Origin: an uncultured Eubacteriales bacterium
GTDB taxonomy: Bacteria; Bacillota; Clostridia; Oscillospirales; CAG-272
Direction: 5' to 3'
Assembly (NCBI GenBank): GCA_934365155.1
Contig: CAKRMZ010000004.1
Location: 1 to 64,000 of the forward strand
DNA length: 64,000 nt
Shown: piece after piece, positions 43,528-50,409 of the stretch
Layout: each line of letters opens with the position of its first letter
How positions within the stretch are numbered: the first letter of the stretch is position 1
The notes under the pieces: generated by a model
Database searches by the model: none
Told to the model about the DNA's origin: nothing
The model's input: the letters and a program-made list of their open reading frames with translations, nothing else
Made by a program: the position numbers and the translations under genes

Positions 43528-43830
43528 ATGATTAAAGGCTTTGAACGAAAAATCATTATGGTAAAAAATACCGGGAATCCGTATTTTGAAGAAGCATACT
43601 TTATTGTGAAAAAAAATTTCGACTTGCCGGCACAAGCCGATATTGTCCGCGAAGCCAACTTAATCGTGCAAAACGAAGTCGTCGGCCTTTATCAAAGCGA
43701 AACTGCACATGCCTCCGAAAACAAAAAGGGCATTTTTTCCAAAAAAGGAAAACGCTCGGATTTCTTTTGGTTCGCTTGCGGCAACCTCTGCGGCATCATT
43801 CTTACCGCCCTGCTGTTTTTATGGAAATAA
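43528..43830 (+). CDS. small membrane-anchored protein of unknown function
   Basis: A 100-residue protein. An N-terminal soluble part (IKGFERKIIMVKNTGNPYFEEAYFIVK) is followed by a charged stretch and a single C-terminal membrane helix (WFACGNLCGIILTALLFLW), so it is tail-anchored. I do not recognise the family. GGAGGAG lies four bases before ATG 43528, which decides the start against an earlier in-frame start with no ribosome site. It stands alone between a minus-strand gene and the CAP-domain gene. Confidence 0.7.
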   Translation: MIKGFERKIIMVKNTGNPYFEEAYFIVKKNFDLPAQADIVREANLIVQNEVVGLYQSETAHASENKKGIFSKKGKRSDFFWFACGNLCGIILTALLFLWK

Positions 43831-43915
43831 AAAGGTTTTTTGGAATTTTTTTCATTAATTTTTGTGAATTCTTCATTCTCGGCAAGGATACACCAATTTT
43901 GGAAAATATCTTACA

Positions 43916-43944
43916 TTGAATTTGCACTTTGCTTCTGTTACACT
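43916..43944 (+). promoter_or_regulatory. possible promoter of the CAP-domain gene
   Basis: TTGAAT (43916-43921) and TACACT (43939-43944) with a 17-base spacer, about 85 bases before the start at 44034. Confidence 0.5.
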
Positions 43945-44033
43945 GTGTTCAGATGGAAAAAACAATTCCCTCTGTGCTTGCTCGTTTTATTAAGAGCAGC
44001 AATCCAGTTTCTTTGCAAAGGAGTGTATCGAAA

Positions 44034-44918
44034 ATGAAAAGAAATAAAATGAAATGGATTGGACTCGGACTCAGTGTAATGCTTTGCAGCGGTATTTTAG
44101 CGGCAAATGCACAGGCTCTCTGTCCCACACAAATTTTGCAAAATGCCGGCATTGTATCTGCTATTACCGAAAAAGCAGGAGAGTCTTCCTGTCAAAGCAA
44201 AATCGCCGGTGTTGATTTTGCTGAAATTATGAAAGGATTGAATATATCCTGCACGGACAATTCAAATACAAACATATTGACAGAGGACTTGCTCAGCAAG
44301 CTTCAAAGCAACACAGAATGCAACTCGGAGCAATTGACAAAGCTGATTGAAGAGTTAAAAAAATCCGCTTGCAATAAAGACAGCATCATAACCCCGCCGT
44401 CAAATGAAGAAAATTGCACAAACGGCAACTGTGAATCTCAGGTACCCGACACCACTCTGCCGGAGCAAAACAACGAAAACTGCACAAGCGGCAACTGCGA
44501 ACCTCAGACACCCGACACCACTCTGCCGGAGCAGAACAACTCGGCGGACTACGCAAAAGAAATTCTTGATTTAGTGAACCAAGAACGCCAAAAGGCCGGA
44601 CTGAACGCTCTCGAGCTGGATGCCGCTCTTTGCAACGCCGCGCAAACACGCTCCCAAGAACAAACCGTCGTATTCTCTCACACCCGTCCGAACGGGCAAA
44701 GCTGCTTCAGCGTGCTTGACGAAAACGGAATCTCCTATCGCGGTGCCGGCGAAAACATTGCCATGGGCCAGCGCAGCGCCGAAGAAGTGATGAACGGCTG
44801 GATGAATTCCGAAGGACATCGGGCGAACATTTTGAATTCAAGCTTTACAAAACTCGGCGTAGGATGCTATCAAGACAGCGCCGGAAAGCTTTATTGGACA
44901 CAGTTATTTACTTACTGA
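44034..44918 (+). CDS. secreted CAP-domain (SCP/PR1-like) protein
   Basis: A 294-residue exported protein. A signal peptide (about 1-28) precedes a variable cysteine-containing region. Two tandem copies of a 22-residue unit (ENCTxGNCExQxPDTTLPEQ plus two Asn) follow at about residues 126-169. A C-terminal CAP domain (about 173-294) has LVNQERQKAGL, SHTRPNGQSCFSV, GAGENIAMGQRSAEEV and GHRANILN, the four conserved blocks of the family. Bacterial CAP proteins of this type (YkwD-like) are common in spore formers, but their activity is not settled. ATG 44034 follows AAAGGAG at ten bases. A strong terminator follows. Confidence 0.88.
   Translation: MKRNKMKWIGLGLSVMLCSGILAANAQALCPTQILQNAGIVSAITEKAGESSCQSKIAGVDFAEIMKGLNISCTDNSNTNILTEDLLSKLQSNTECNSEQLTKLIEELKKSACNKDSIITPPSNEENCTNGNCESQVPDTTLPEQNNENCTSGNCEPQTPDTTLPEQNNSADYAKEILDLVNQERQKAGLNALELDAALCNAAQTRSQEQTVVFSHTRPNGQSCFSVLDENGISYRGAGENIAMGQRSAEEVMNGWMNSEGHRANILNSSFTKLGVGCYQDSAGKLYWTQLFTY
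44409..44540 (+). repeat. two tandem 66-bp coding repeats in the CAP gene
   Basis: 44409-44474 and 44475-44540 encode two near-identical 22-residue units, each with two cysteines spaced CTxGNC. The repeats lie in the linker ahead of the CAP domain and are a likely site of length variation. Confidence 0.85.
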
Positions 44919-44935
44919 AACATTCGCCATTATAA

Positions 44936-44980
44936 AAACGGAACGGGATGCGTACGCATCCCGTTCCGTTTTTTATTTTA
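44936..44980 (+). terminator. terminator after the CAP gene
   Basis: A perfect palindrome, ACGGAACGGGATGCGTAC and its complement, forms a stem of about 15 bp closing on a minimal loop. It is followed by TTTTTTATTTT. Confidence 0.92.
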
Positions 44981-45051
44981 AAAGTTGCTTTCTACCCAAA
45001 ATTTGCTTTCGCATAAAAAAATAAAATATAGAATGTGTCGAATGTTTGCTG

Positions 45052-45080
45052 TTGACAATTTAAACAATCAATTTTATAAT
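45052..45080 (+). promoter_or_regulatory. promoter of the cytidylate-kinase-like gene
   Basis: TTGACA (45052-45057) and TATAAT (45075-45080), both perfect, with a 17-base spacer, about 62 bases before the start. Confidence 0.9.
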
Positions 45081-45142
45081 GAGATCAGAATAAGTTATAT
45101 CTTTTTCGCTTCTTCCACTATAAATCAGAAAGAAGGGGTTTT

Positions 45143-45775
45143 ATGAAAACGATCATTACAATCGGCAGACAATTCGGCAGCGGAGGTCACGATATCGGAA
45201 AGATGGTGGCCGAAAGGCTGAATATTCCGTTTTATGACAAAGAGCTGATCACTTTAGCCGCAAAAGAGCACGGATATGCACCGGAAATCTTTGAAAAAGC
45301 GGATGAAACCGCTTCCAACAGCTTCTTATACGCGTTGTCCACCGGTGCTTTCATGGTCGGTCACGCCTACAATGCGCAAACGGCAATTCCGATTACCGAT
45401 AAACTGTATATTGCACAGTCCAACATTATCAAAGAAGCCGCAGAAAAAGGCTCTTGCGTCATCGTCGGCCGCTGCGCAGACTCGGTCTTAATGGATGATC
45501 CCGCCCTGGTATCGGTCTTTATCCATGCAGACTTGCAGAACCGTATCCGGCGAATTATGAAAAAATATGACACCGATGAGTCCAAAGCACACGAAATGAT
45601 TCGCAAAAACGACAAACGCCGCGCGAATTACTATAATTTCTATTCCAGCAAAAAGTGGAGCAATACCGATAGCTATCATTTGGCAATCGATTCCGGCGTC
45701 GTCAATACCGAAGGCGCCGCTCAGTTAATCTGCGATTTCGTAAAAATTCGGGAAGAATCCCAAAACAAGCACTGA
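45143..45775 (+). CDS. cytidylate kinase-like P-loop protein
   Basis: A 210-residue nucleotide-kinase-fold protein (AAK cytidylate-kinase-like family). The phosphate loop is ITIGRQFGSGGHDIGKMVAE at the N-terminus, with the family GRQFGSGG form instead of the usual GxxxxGK. GSCVIVGRCADSVL near residue 100 and the lid region RRANYYNFYSSKKW near 155 are typical. Proteins like this are frequent in Clostridia in addition to normal Cmk, and their true substrate is unclear. AGAAAGAAGG precedes the ATG. It is monocistronic, with a consensus promoter and a strong terminator. Confidence 0.85.
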   Translation: MKTIITIGRQFGSGGHDIGKMVAERLNIPFYDKELITLAAKEHGYAPEIFEKADETASNSFLYALSTGAFMVGHAYNAQTAIPITDKLYIAQSNIIKEAAEKGSCVIVGRCADSVLMDDPALVSVFIHADLQNRIRRIMKKYDTDESKAHEMIRKNDKRRANYYNFYSSKKWSNTDSYHLAIDSGVVNTEGAAQLICDFVKIREESQNKH

Positions 45776-45809
45776 GATCGCTCTTAATTTAAAAAGACAC
45801 TTCCAATCA

Positions 45810-45855
45810 AAAACTCCGAGGACAGGCATGGGCAGTCTGTCCTCGGAGTTTTATC
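45810..45855 (+). terminator. terminator after the cytidylate-kinase-like gene
   Basis: AAAACTCCGAGGACAG (45810-45825) pairs perfectly with CTGTCCTCGGAGTTTT (45837-45852) around an 11-base loop. It separates this gene from the second MarR unit. Confidence 0.85.
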
Positions 45856-45878
45856 TTTTGAAAATATAAAAACCCGAC

Positions 45879-45929
45879 TTGACAATAATACGAAATCGTA
45901 TTATAATATAAATACGATTTCGTATTATT
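45879..45929 (+). promoter_or_regulatory. promoter embedded in a 46-bp inverted repeat, probable MarR operator
   Basis: TTGACA (45879-45884) and TATAAT (45902-45907) are spaced by 17 bases. Arms 45884-45902 and 45911-45929 are perfect 19-base reverse complements around an eight-base spacer. One arm fills the -35/-10 spacer and the other covers the start region. Each arm itself is nearly palindromic (ATACGAAATCGTAT), so there may be two dimer sites. Bound repressor would block RNA polymerase. It lies directly ahead of marR. Confidence 0.8.
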
Positions 45930-45950
45930 GCAGTGAGGGGGTGGTTTACC

Positions 45951-46376
45951 ATGGAACAACGAGACGCAATTCGTCGAATTATGATTTCGGTCAATCGCAT
46001 CGACGGCATTTACGAGAAAGTGTCCAAGCAGCTCGGCGTCAAGGCAAACATAATATGGTTTTTATATGCACTTGACGATGGCAGCCCTCATTCTCAAAAA
46101 CAACTGTGCGAGGAGTGGATGTGGCCGCGCACAACATTAAACACCATTATACAAGAATGTATTGATAAAGGGTATGTCACATTAGAGCCGATTTTAGGAA
46201 AGCGCCGCGAAATGTACATCCGCCAAACCGAAGCCGGAAAGGCTTATGCACGAAAAGCCCTTGACGAAATCTACAACGCCGAGGGAGAAGCTTTAACAAA
46301 ATCCCTGATACAATCGCAAGCAATTTTAGAACTTGAACAGTTCTGCAATGAGCTCAAAATCGCGTTTGAGCTGTGA
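45951..46376 (+). CDS. MarR-family transcriptional regulator (second)
   Basis: A 141-residue winged-helix protein unrelated in detail to the one at 5.5 kb. QKQLCEEWMWPRTTLNTIIQ near residues 49-68 is the recognition helix region, followed by the wing LGKRREMYIRQTEAGKAYAR. GAGGGGG lies upstream of ATG 45951; the in-frame start 18 bases earlier overlaps that site and is rejected. Two GNAT acetyltransferases follow after 21 and 5 bases, so the unit is marR-GNAT-GNAT. The repeated dyad over its own promoter predicts autorepression, with the acetyltransferases induced by a small compound. Confidence 0.88.
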   Translation: MEQRDAIRRIMISVNRIDGIYEKVSKQLGVKANIIWFLYALDDGSPHSQKQLCEEWMWPRTTLNTIIQECIDKGYVTLEPILGKRREMYIRQTEAGKAYARKALDEIYNAEGEALTKSLIQSQAILELEQFCNELKIAFEL

Positions 46377-46397
46377 TCATACCCGTGAAAGGATTTT

Positions 46398-46913
46398 ATG
46401 ATCACGACCCGAAAAATAAGCAAAAACTCCATTGATTTTCAAAAAGTAAAAAATTTATACCGATCCGCGTTTCCGAAGGAAGAACGCGTTCCAATAAAGA
46501 ACCTGCTCGATACCACACAAAGTGAATTACTTGCATACTATGACAGGCAAACCTTCTGCGGATTTTGTTCGCTGCTGTCGCTCGGCGATATCACTCATAT
46601 TCTCTTCTTCGCCATCAGCAAATCGCTGCGGGGAAAAGGTTACGGCTCCGCAATTTTGAATCAAATTTCAAAAACACATGCCGATCAGCGAATCATTTTA
46701 GATATCGAAGCCGTTGACCCGAAAGCCCCAAACTACGCACAGCGCGTTCGCAGGAAAGCCTTCTATCTCAAAAACGGATACCGGGAGGCTGACATTCGTT
46801 ACCGTTGGCATAACGTATCCTACGAAATTTTAGTTAAAAACGGAACCATCTGCCGCCGGGAATGGGCTGCATTTTGGGATTATTTTGACAAAGCCGGTCA
46901 GAAAGGATGGTGA
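46398..46913 (+). CDS. GNAT-family N-acetyltransferase (first of pair)
   Basis: A 171-residue acetyltransferase-fold protein. The acetyl-CoA binding loop is ISKSLRGKGYGSAILNQI near residues 75-92, and RKAFYLKNGYREAD near 120 is the usual C-terminal strand region. It starts 21 bases after marR with AAAGGA upstream. It resembles GNATs that act on small molecules or antibiotics, but the substrate is not visible. It is co-transcribed with the next GNAT and probably under the same MarR control. Confidence 0.83.
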   Translation: MITTRKISKNSIDFQKVKNLYRSAFPKEERVPIKNLLDTTQSELLAYYDRQTFCGFCSLLSLGDITHILFFAISKSLRGKGYGSAILNQISKTHADQRIILDIEAVDPKAPNYAQRVRRKAFYLKNGYREADIRYRWHNVSYEILVKNGTICRREWAAFWDYFDKAGQKGW

Positions 46914-46918
46914 TATTT

Positions 46919-47386
46919 ATGTCTTTAAAAGAAACGACGCAGATCCGAAAAGCCAATGGAAACGACGCAGAGGATTTTTTCAATATGAGCCGAGAATTTT
47001 ATGCCTCCGATGCGGTTTTGCATAATGTCAGCAGCACGCATCATACGGATGCATGGAACGAAATCATGCGATCGGATGAATATCTATATTGCTGTATATT
47101 CGAACAAAACCGAAAGGCAATCGGATATGCGCTTTTAACGAAAAGCTACAGCCGGGAAGCCGGAGGTATCACCGTGTGGCTCGACGAGTTTTACATTCGC
47201 CCGGATTATCGGGGGCAGGGACTCGGGAGCCGATTTTTAAAATGGCTTGAAAAAAATATTCCGGCCGCGAGATATCGGCTGGAAGTCGAACCGCAAAATA
47301 TCGGTGCCACAGCGCTTTACAGACGGATGGGATATCAGAATATCCCCTATATCCAAATGGCAAAGGACAGTTCCGTTCAAAAATAA
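46919..47386 (+). CDS. GNAT-family N-acetyltransferase (second of pair)
   Basis: A 155-residue GNAT. FYIRPDYRGQGLGSRFLKWL near residues 80-100 is a textbook Q/R-x-x-G-x-G/A motif, and ALYRRMGYQNIPYIQM closes the fold. The start at 46919 (ATG TCT TTA) follows GAAAGGATGG and is preferred over an in-frame GTG-like start that overlaps the upstream gene. It ends inside a bidirectional terminator shared with rsmG. Two consecutive GNATs behind one MarR suggest a small detoxification cassette (inference). Confidence 0.85.
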   Translation: MSLKETTQIRKANGNDAEDFFNMSREFYASDAVLHNVSSTHHTDAWNEIMRSDEYLYCCIFEQNRKAIGYALLTKSYSREAGGITVWLDEFYIRPDYRGQGLGSRFLKWLEKNIPAARYRLEVEPQNIGATALYRRMGYQNIPYIQMAKDSSVQK

Positions 47387-47427
47387 AAATTGCAGCGTTC
47401 TATTATAACGGGGACGCTGCAATTTTT
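47384..47427. terminator. bidirectional terminator between the GNAT and rsmG genes
   Basis: AAAATTGCAGCGT (to 47398) pairs with ACGCTGCAATTTT (from 47413); A and T runs flank both sides. The GNAT stop lies at its left edge and the rsmG stop codon (47403-47405) lies in its loop, so two convergent genes share it. Confidence 0.85.
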
Positions 47428-48137
47428 TGATATCGCCGCGGATATATCGCCGGCGTAGATTTTATTTTTTTGATTTGAATCACCGTCCGTGCGCCAAGCT
47501 CTGTCGCATCATCCCGAAGTATGCGGGAAACCACGGACTCCGTCCTTGCACCGAGTATGGCAATTCCGCGTTCGGCCTCTTGCGCTTCCTCACGCCCTCC
47601 GGGGCCTTTCATCGCTAAGAAAATGCCCTTGTTTTTGCAAAACGGCAGACAAAGCTCCGATAAAATATTCAGTGCGGCAACCGCACGGGCCGTCACCACA
47701 TCATATTGTTCCCGAAACTGCGGTAAATGAGCCAGCTCTTCCGCTCGACCGACCGCAACCGTCACTTGACTAAGCCCCAAAAGCGACGCTGTGTTGCGCA
47801 CATAATCCATCTTTTTCTTCGTGCTGTCAAGCGCCGTAATCTGCAAATCATCGCGCAAAGCCGCCAAAACCAACGACGGGAATCCCGCACCGGCACCAAC
47901 ATCCAAAAGTGTGGCATTCAACGGGATATAGGGAATAATGAGCGCACTGTCAAGCAAATGTTTTATAATAATTTCATGCTCGCTTCGAATCGCCGTCAGA
48001 TTCATGTACGCGTTCGCACGCATCAGCTCCGCGCTCAACTCATAAAGCGTATCTGCGCCGTTTCCCTGCAAAAGCTCTGCACATTCATGCTCTTCAAAGC
48101 TCCGATATAACTGATCGATAAATTCGCTTTTTTCCAT
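47403..48137 (-). CDS. rsmG: 16S rRNA (guanine-527 N7) methyltransferase
   Basis: A 244-residue S-adenosylmethionine-dependent methyltransferase, also known as GidB. It has the SAM loop LLDVGAGAGFPSLVLAAL near residue 75, LDSTKKKMDYVRN near 100 and VTARAVAALNILSELCLPF near 145. It methylates G527 of 16S rRNA. In Bacillus it lies beside noc, but here it is 6.6 kb away. The ribosome site AGGAG overlaps the ruvX stop codon, so rsmG is probably co-transcribed after ruvX. Confidence 0.93.
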   Translation of the reverse strand: MEKSEFIDQLYRSFEEHECAELLQGNGADTLYELSAELMRANAYMNLTAIRSEHEIIIKHLLDSALIIPYIPLNATLLDVGAGAGFPSLVLAALRDDLQITALDSTKKKMDYVRNTASLLGLSQVTVAVGRAEELAHLPQFREQYDVVTARAVAALNILSELCLPFCKNKGIFLAMKGPGGREEAQEAERGIAILGARTESVVSRILRDDATELGARTVIQIKKIKSTPAIYPRRYQKIAASPL

Positions 48138-48140
48138 ATA

Positions 48141-48557
48141 TCAGCTCCTGTGCGAATCCAAATAATTCTGAAGCATAATCTCGGCGGACAATGTATCCAC
48201 CACCGTGCGGCGCTTCTTACGTTTGATATCCGTCTCATTGAGATAAACATGCGCCGACGCCGTAGTTAAACGCTCATCATACAGCTCTGTCGGAATATCG
48301 GTCTGTTCAAGCAGCATCTCACAAAAAAGCTTTGATTTTTCCGAGCGCGGGCCCGCTGTTCCGTTCATATTAACAGGGTTTCCGATGATAATGCGCTCAC
48401 ACCGCAGCTCCTTGGCTTTTTGTGCTACCTCCCGAGCCGTTTGCGTCAGTCCGACGGTTCGAATAAATCCAATCCCGCTGGCCAAAAAGCCCGTGGGGTC
48501 CGAAACTGCAAGACCCGTGCGAACGTCTCCGAGGTCCACCCCCAATATTCTTGACAT
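48141..48557 (-). CDS. ruvX: Holliday junction resolvase-like RNase YqgF/RuvX
   Basis: A 138-residue RNase H-fold nuclease. ILGVDLGDVRTGLAVSDP at the N-terminus supplies the first catalytic Asp, GNPVNMNGTAGPRSEK near 60-75 is the family glycine/asparagine segment, and YDERLTTASA near 95 has the second acidic site. It is linked to 16S rRNA 3' processing (YqgF) and possibly to Holliday junction resolution. An in-frame start 54 bases upstream has no ribosome site; AAAGGGA precedes the chosen ATG. It lies 25 bases after the PfkB-like gene and three bases before rsmG. Confidence 0.92.
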   Translation of the reverse strand: MSRILGVDLGDVRTGLAVSDPTGFLASGIGFIRTVGLTQTAREVAQKAKELRCERIIIGNPVNMNGTAGPRSEKSKLFCEMLLEQTDIPTELYDERLTTASAHVYLNETDIKRKKRRTVVDTLSAEIMLQNYLDSHRS

Positions 48558-48582
48558 ATTATGATTCCCTTTCCGATACGAT

Positions 48583-49524
48583 TTAAGTTTTTGACTCCTG
48601 ATTCGCCACAAACACCTTTAATTCCTGAAGTGTCGGCAAAGAGTCAATTTGCTTTGCCTTCGCGGCTCCGAGCGCCAATGCCGATTCCGCATACCGTACG
48701 GCATTCAGCATATCCTGCGAGGACATATATTCCGCAATCAATGCCGCAGCATAGGCAGAGGACAAGGTTGCACGGTCGGCAATGTCCAGCGGGTTTCTGC
48801 ACGAAGTTACAATCTCCATATATTTACCGTCATATACAATACTGCCCCGCGCACCGAGTTCGATGATATAGTATTTTGCCCGGATATTGACAGAGAGCTG
48901 AATTACGGCATCAAAGCAGCGCTGCATATCCGAGGGCAGGATGCCGCAGTAATACGGAATCTCCTCCGAACTTAAAATAAAGGCTTCCAATGTCGGCATT
49001 TCTTCCTTGCAAAACTCAAATTTCGAACAACCCCTGCCGTCAAAGAAAATCGGGACATTTTGCTCCGAGGCAAAGCCCAGCACATCCTCGGCAAGAACCG
49101 GCCGAATATCCGAGCGTAAATATACCGCATCCGGATAGCAGGTAAAGGCATCCTCGATATCATCCCGGCTCAAAAATTCTCCAGCGCCGTCAAATACGGT
49201 CACACTCTCCTCACCGTTCTCATCATCATGGATAAGAATGGCACCGGTTTTTATTTTCCCGTCACTGACTAAAAATCGAGTATCCACACCGAGATCCGAA
49301 AGGCTTTGGCGAATCAGACCCCCGTTCATATCCGAACCGATTTTAGAGCACAACACCGAATCCAATCCAAGCTTGGAAAGGGCAATTGCCGTCAAAGCGG
49401 CATTGCCTCCCGGGCAAAAAGCACAGCTTTCCGCACTGCAGCGGCATCCGGGTTTCGGCAAGCGCTGCACCTTGGCATGCACACTGTATAAAGTTTTTCC
49501 GACCGAAAGAATTCTGCTGACCAT
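48583..49524 (-). CDS. PfkB-fold carbohydrate kinase-like protein with degenerate active site
   Basis: A 313-residue protein of ribokinase (PfkB) fold. PGGNAALTAIALSKLGLDSVL near residue 38 is the first PfkB signature and GSDMNGGLIRQSLSDLGVD near 63 fits the fold. The second signature, DTTGAGD in active kinases, reads DIADRATLSSAYAAALI near 247-263. The GAG anion hole and the catalytic Asp are thus replaced (Ala-Asp-Arg-Ala-Thr). Unless the alignment is shifted, it should not phosphorylate sugars. AAGGAG precedes ATG 49524. It leads the ruvX-rsmG run, so it is expressed with housekeeping genes, which speaks against random decay. Confidence 0.7.
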   Translation of the reverse strand: MVSRILSVGKTLYSVHAKVQRLPKPGCRCSAESCAFCPGGNAALTAIALSKLGLDSVLCSKIGSDMNGGLIRQSLSDLGVDTRFLVSDGKIKTGAILIHDDENGEESVTVFDGAGEFLSRDDIEDAFTCYPDAVYLRSDIRPVLAEDVLGFASEQNVPIFFDGRGCSKFEFCKEEMPTLEAFILSSEEIPYYCGILPSDMQRCFDAVIQLSVNIRAKYYIIELGARGSIVYDGKYMEIVTSCRNPLDIADRATLSSAYAAALIAEYMSSQDMLNAVRYAESALALGAAKAKQIDSLPTLQELKVFVANQESKT

Positions 49525-49656
49525 GGAAACAATCTCCTTCTGTAAATTGATTTTTGTTCATGGTTCTTTTCCTTTTTATTATACAATAAAAAAATCATCT
49601 TGTAAATAATGTCATAATTATAATCATTTGGTGATACAATATATAGGGTGATAAGC

Positions 49657-50184
49657 ATGAAACAACCGATTGAACATCAACTGGATTTTGAAAAACGAGC
49701 GGAGGATTTCTTGCATAAAGGAGTCTTAATGACGCGGGCCAACCTACGATATCCAAAGCTTTTACAAAGCTCCGAAAGCACCGCAAAAAAGCAAAAATGC
49801 ATTGATTTCAACGCATTTTACCAAGAAATTGCCGACGCGTTTTTCAACTATATCGGCACCGTGGCTCTCCGTGAAGCCATTGCGGAATATGAGGCCGATA
49901 GTGATCCGAAAAAACGCTTTTTCCATCGGCCCGAAAACTTTCAAATGGATTTTTCCGAGCAGCGTTCCGATGATCGGTTGACGATAAACCTGCAGCTATC
50001 CTATGCCTGCGGGCGAAAGAAGCAAAACACCGTATGGACGCAGCATTGGAACCTATCTTATCCGTCCGCACAACTATGCATTTCAAGCAAACAAAAAAGA
50101 AATAAAGTCAAACGGAAACCGCAAACGCAAAGCCGCCGTGAAACAAAAAAAGAAGTTGACAAGGACTCCCATCTTAGTGTATAA
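49657..50184 (+). CDS. hypothetical protein with basic C-terminal tail
   Basis: A 175-residue protein I do not recognise. Its middle (KCIDFNAFYQEIADAFFNYI and DDRLTINLQLSYACGRK) looks like an alpha/beta domain. The last 35 residues are very rich in Lys, Arg and Gln, as in nucleic-acid-binding or low-complexity tails. AGGGTG lies six bases before ATG 49657; an in-frame GTG three codons earlier overlaps that site. There is no signal peptide or membrane helix. Its 3' end contains the promoter of tRNA-Met, whose -10 box overlaps the stop codon. Confidence 0.6.
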   Translation: MKQPIEHQLDFEKRAEDFLHKGVLMTRANLRYPKLLQSSESTAKKQKCIDFNAFYQEIADAFFNYIGTVALREAIAEYEADSDPKKRFFHRPENFQMDFSEQRSDDRLTINLQLSYACGRKKQNTVWTQHWNLSYPSAQLCISSKQKRNKVKRKPQTQSRRETKKEVDKDSHLSV

Positions 50185-50185
50185 T
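50156..50185 (+). promoter_or_regulatory. promoter of tRNA-Met, overlapping an upstream gene end
   Basis: TTGACA (50156-50161) and TATAAT (50180-50185) with an 18-base spacer. The -10 box overlaps the stop codon of the hypothetical gene, so the tRNA promoter lies within the coding region's last codons. Confidence 0.85.
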
Positions 50186-50204
50186 ATTTATCGTTCCGTA
50201 TTAC

Positions 50205-50281
50205 GGGCCATTAGCTCAGTTGGTTAGAGCTACCGGCTCATAACCGGTTGGTCCTGGGTTCGAGTCCCCGATGGCCCACCA
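50205..50281 (+). tRNA. tRNA with CAU anticodon (probably elongator tRNA-Met)
   Basis: Acceptor GGGCCAT pairs with ATGGCCC, followed by A and an encoded CCA. The anticodon stem ACCGG/CCGGT holds the loop CTCATAA with anticodon CAT. The paired first acceptor base pair excludes the initiator tRNA. CAU is also used by tRNA-Ile2, whose C is modified to lysidine, so this alternative cannot be excluded by eye. Confidence 0.9.
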
Positions 50282-50334
50282 ATGAAGTATAATCCGAACA
50301 CTTGGTTCGTTATAGGGACTTTGTTCGGAAAAAC

Positions 50335-50386
50335 AATAAGACGCCGAATAGAGCTTATTACTCTACTCGGCGTCTTATTTTTATCT
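50335..50386 (+). terminator. terminator after tRNA-Met
   Basis: AATAAGACGCCGA.TAGAG pairs with CTCTA.TCGGCGTCTTATT over about 50335-50379, followed by TTTTTA. It also faces the convergent endolysin-like gene and may serve both. Confidence 0.85.
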
Positions 50387-50409
50387 GCATTTTGCTACGA
50401 ATCGTTTCA

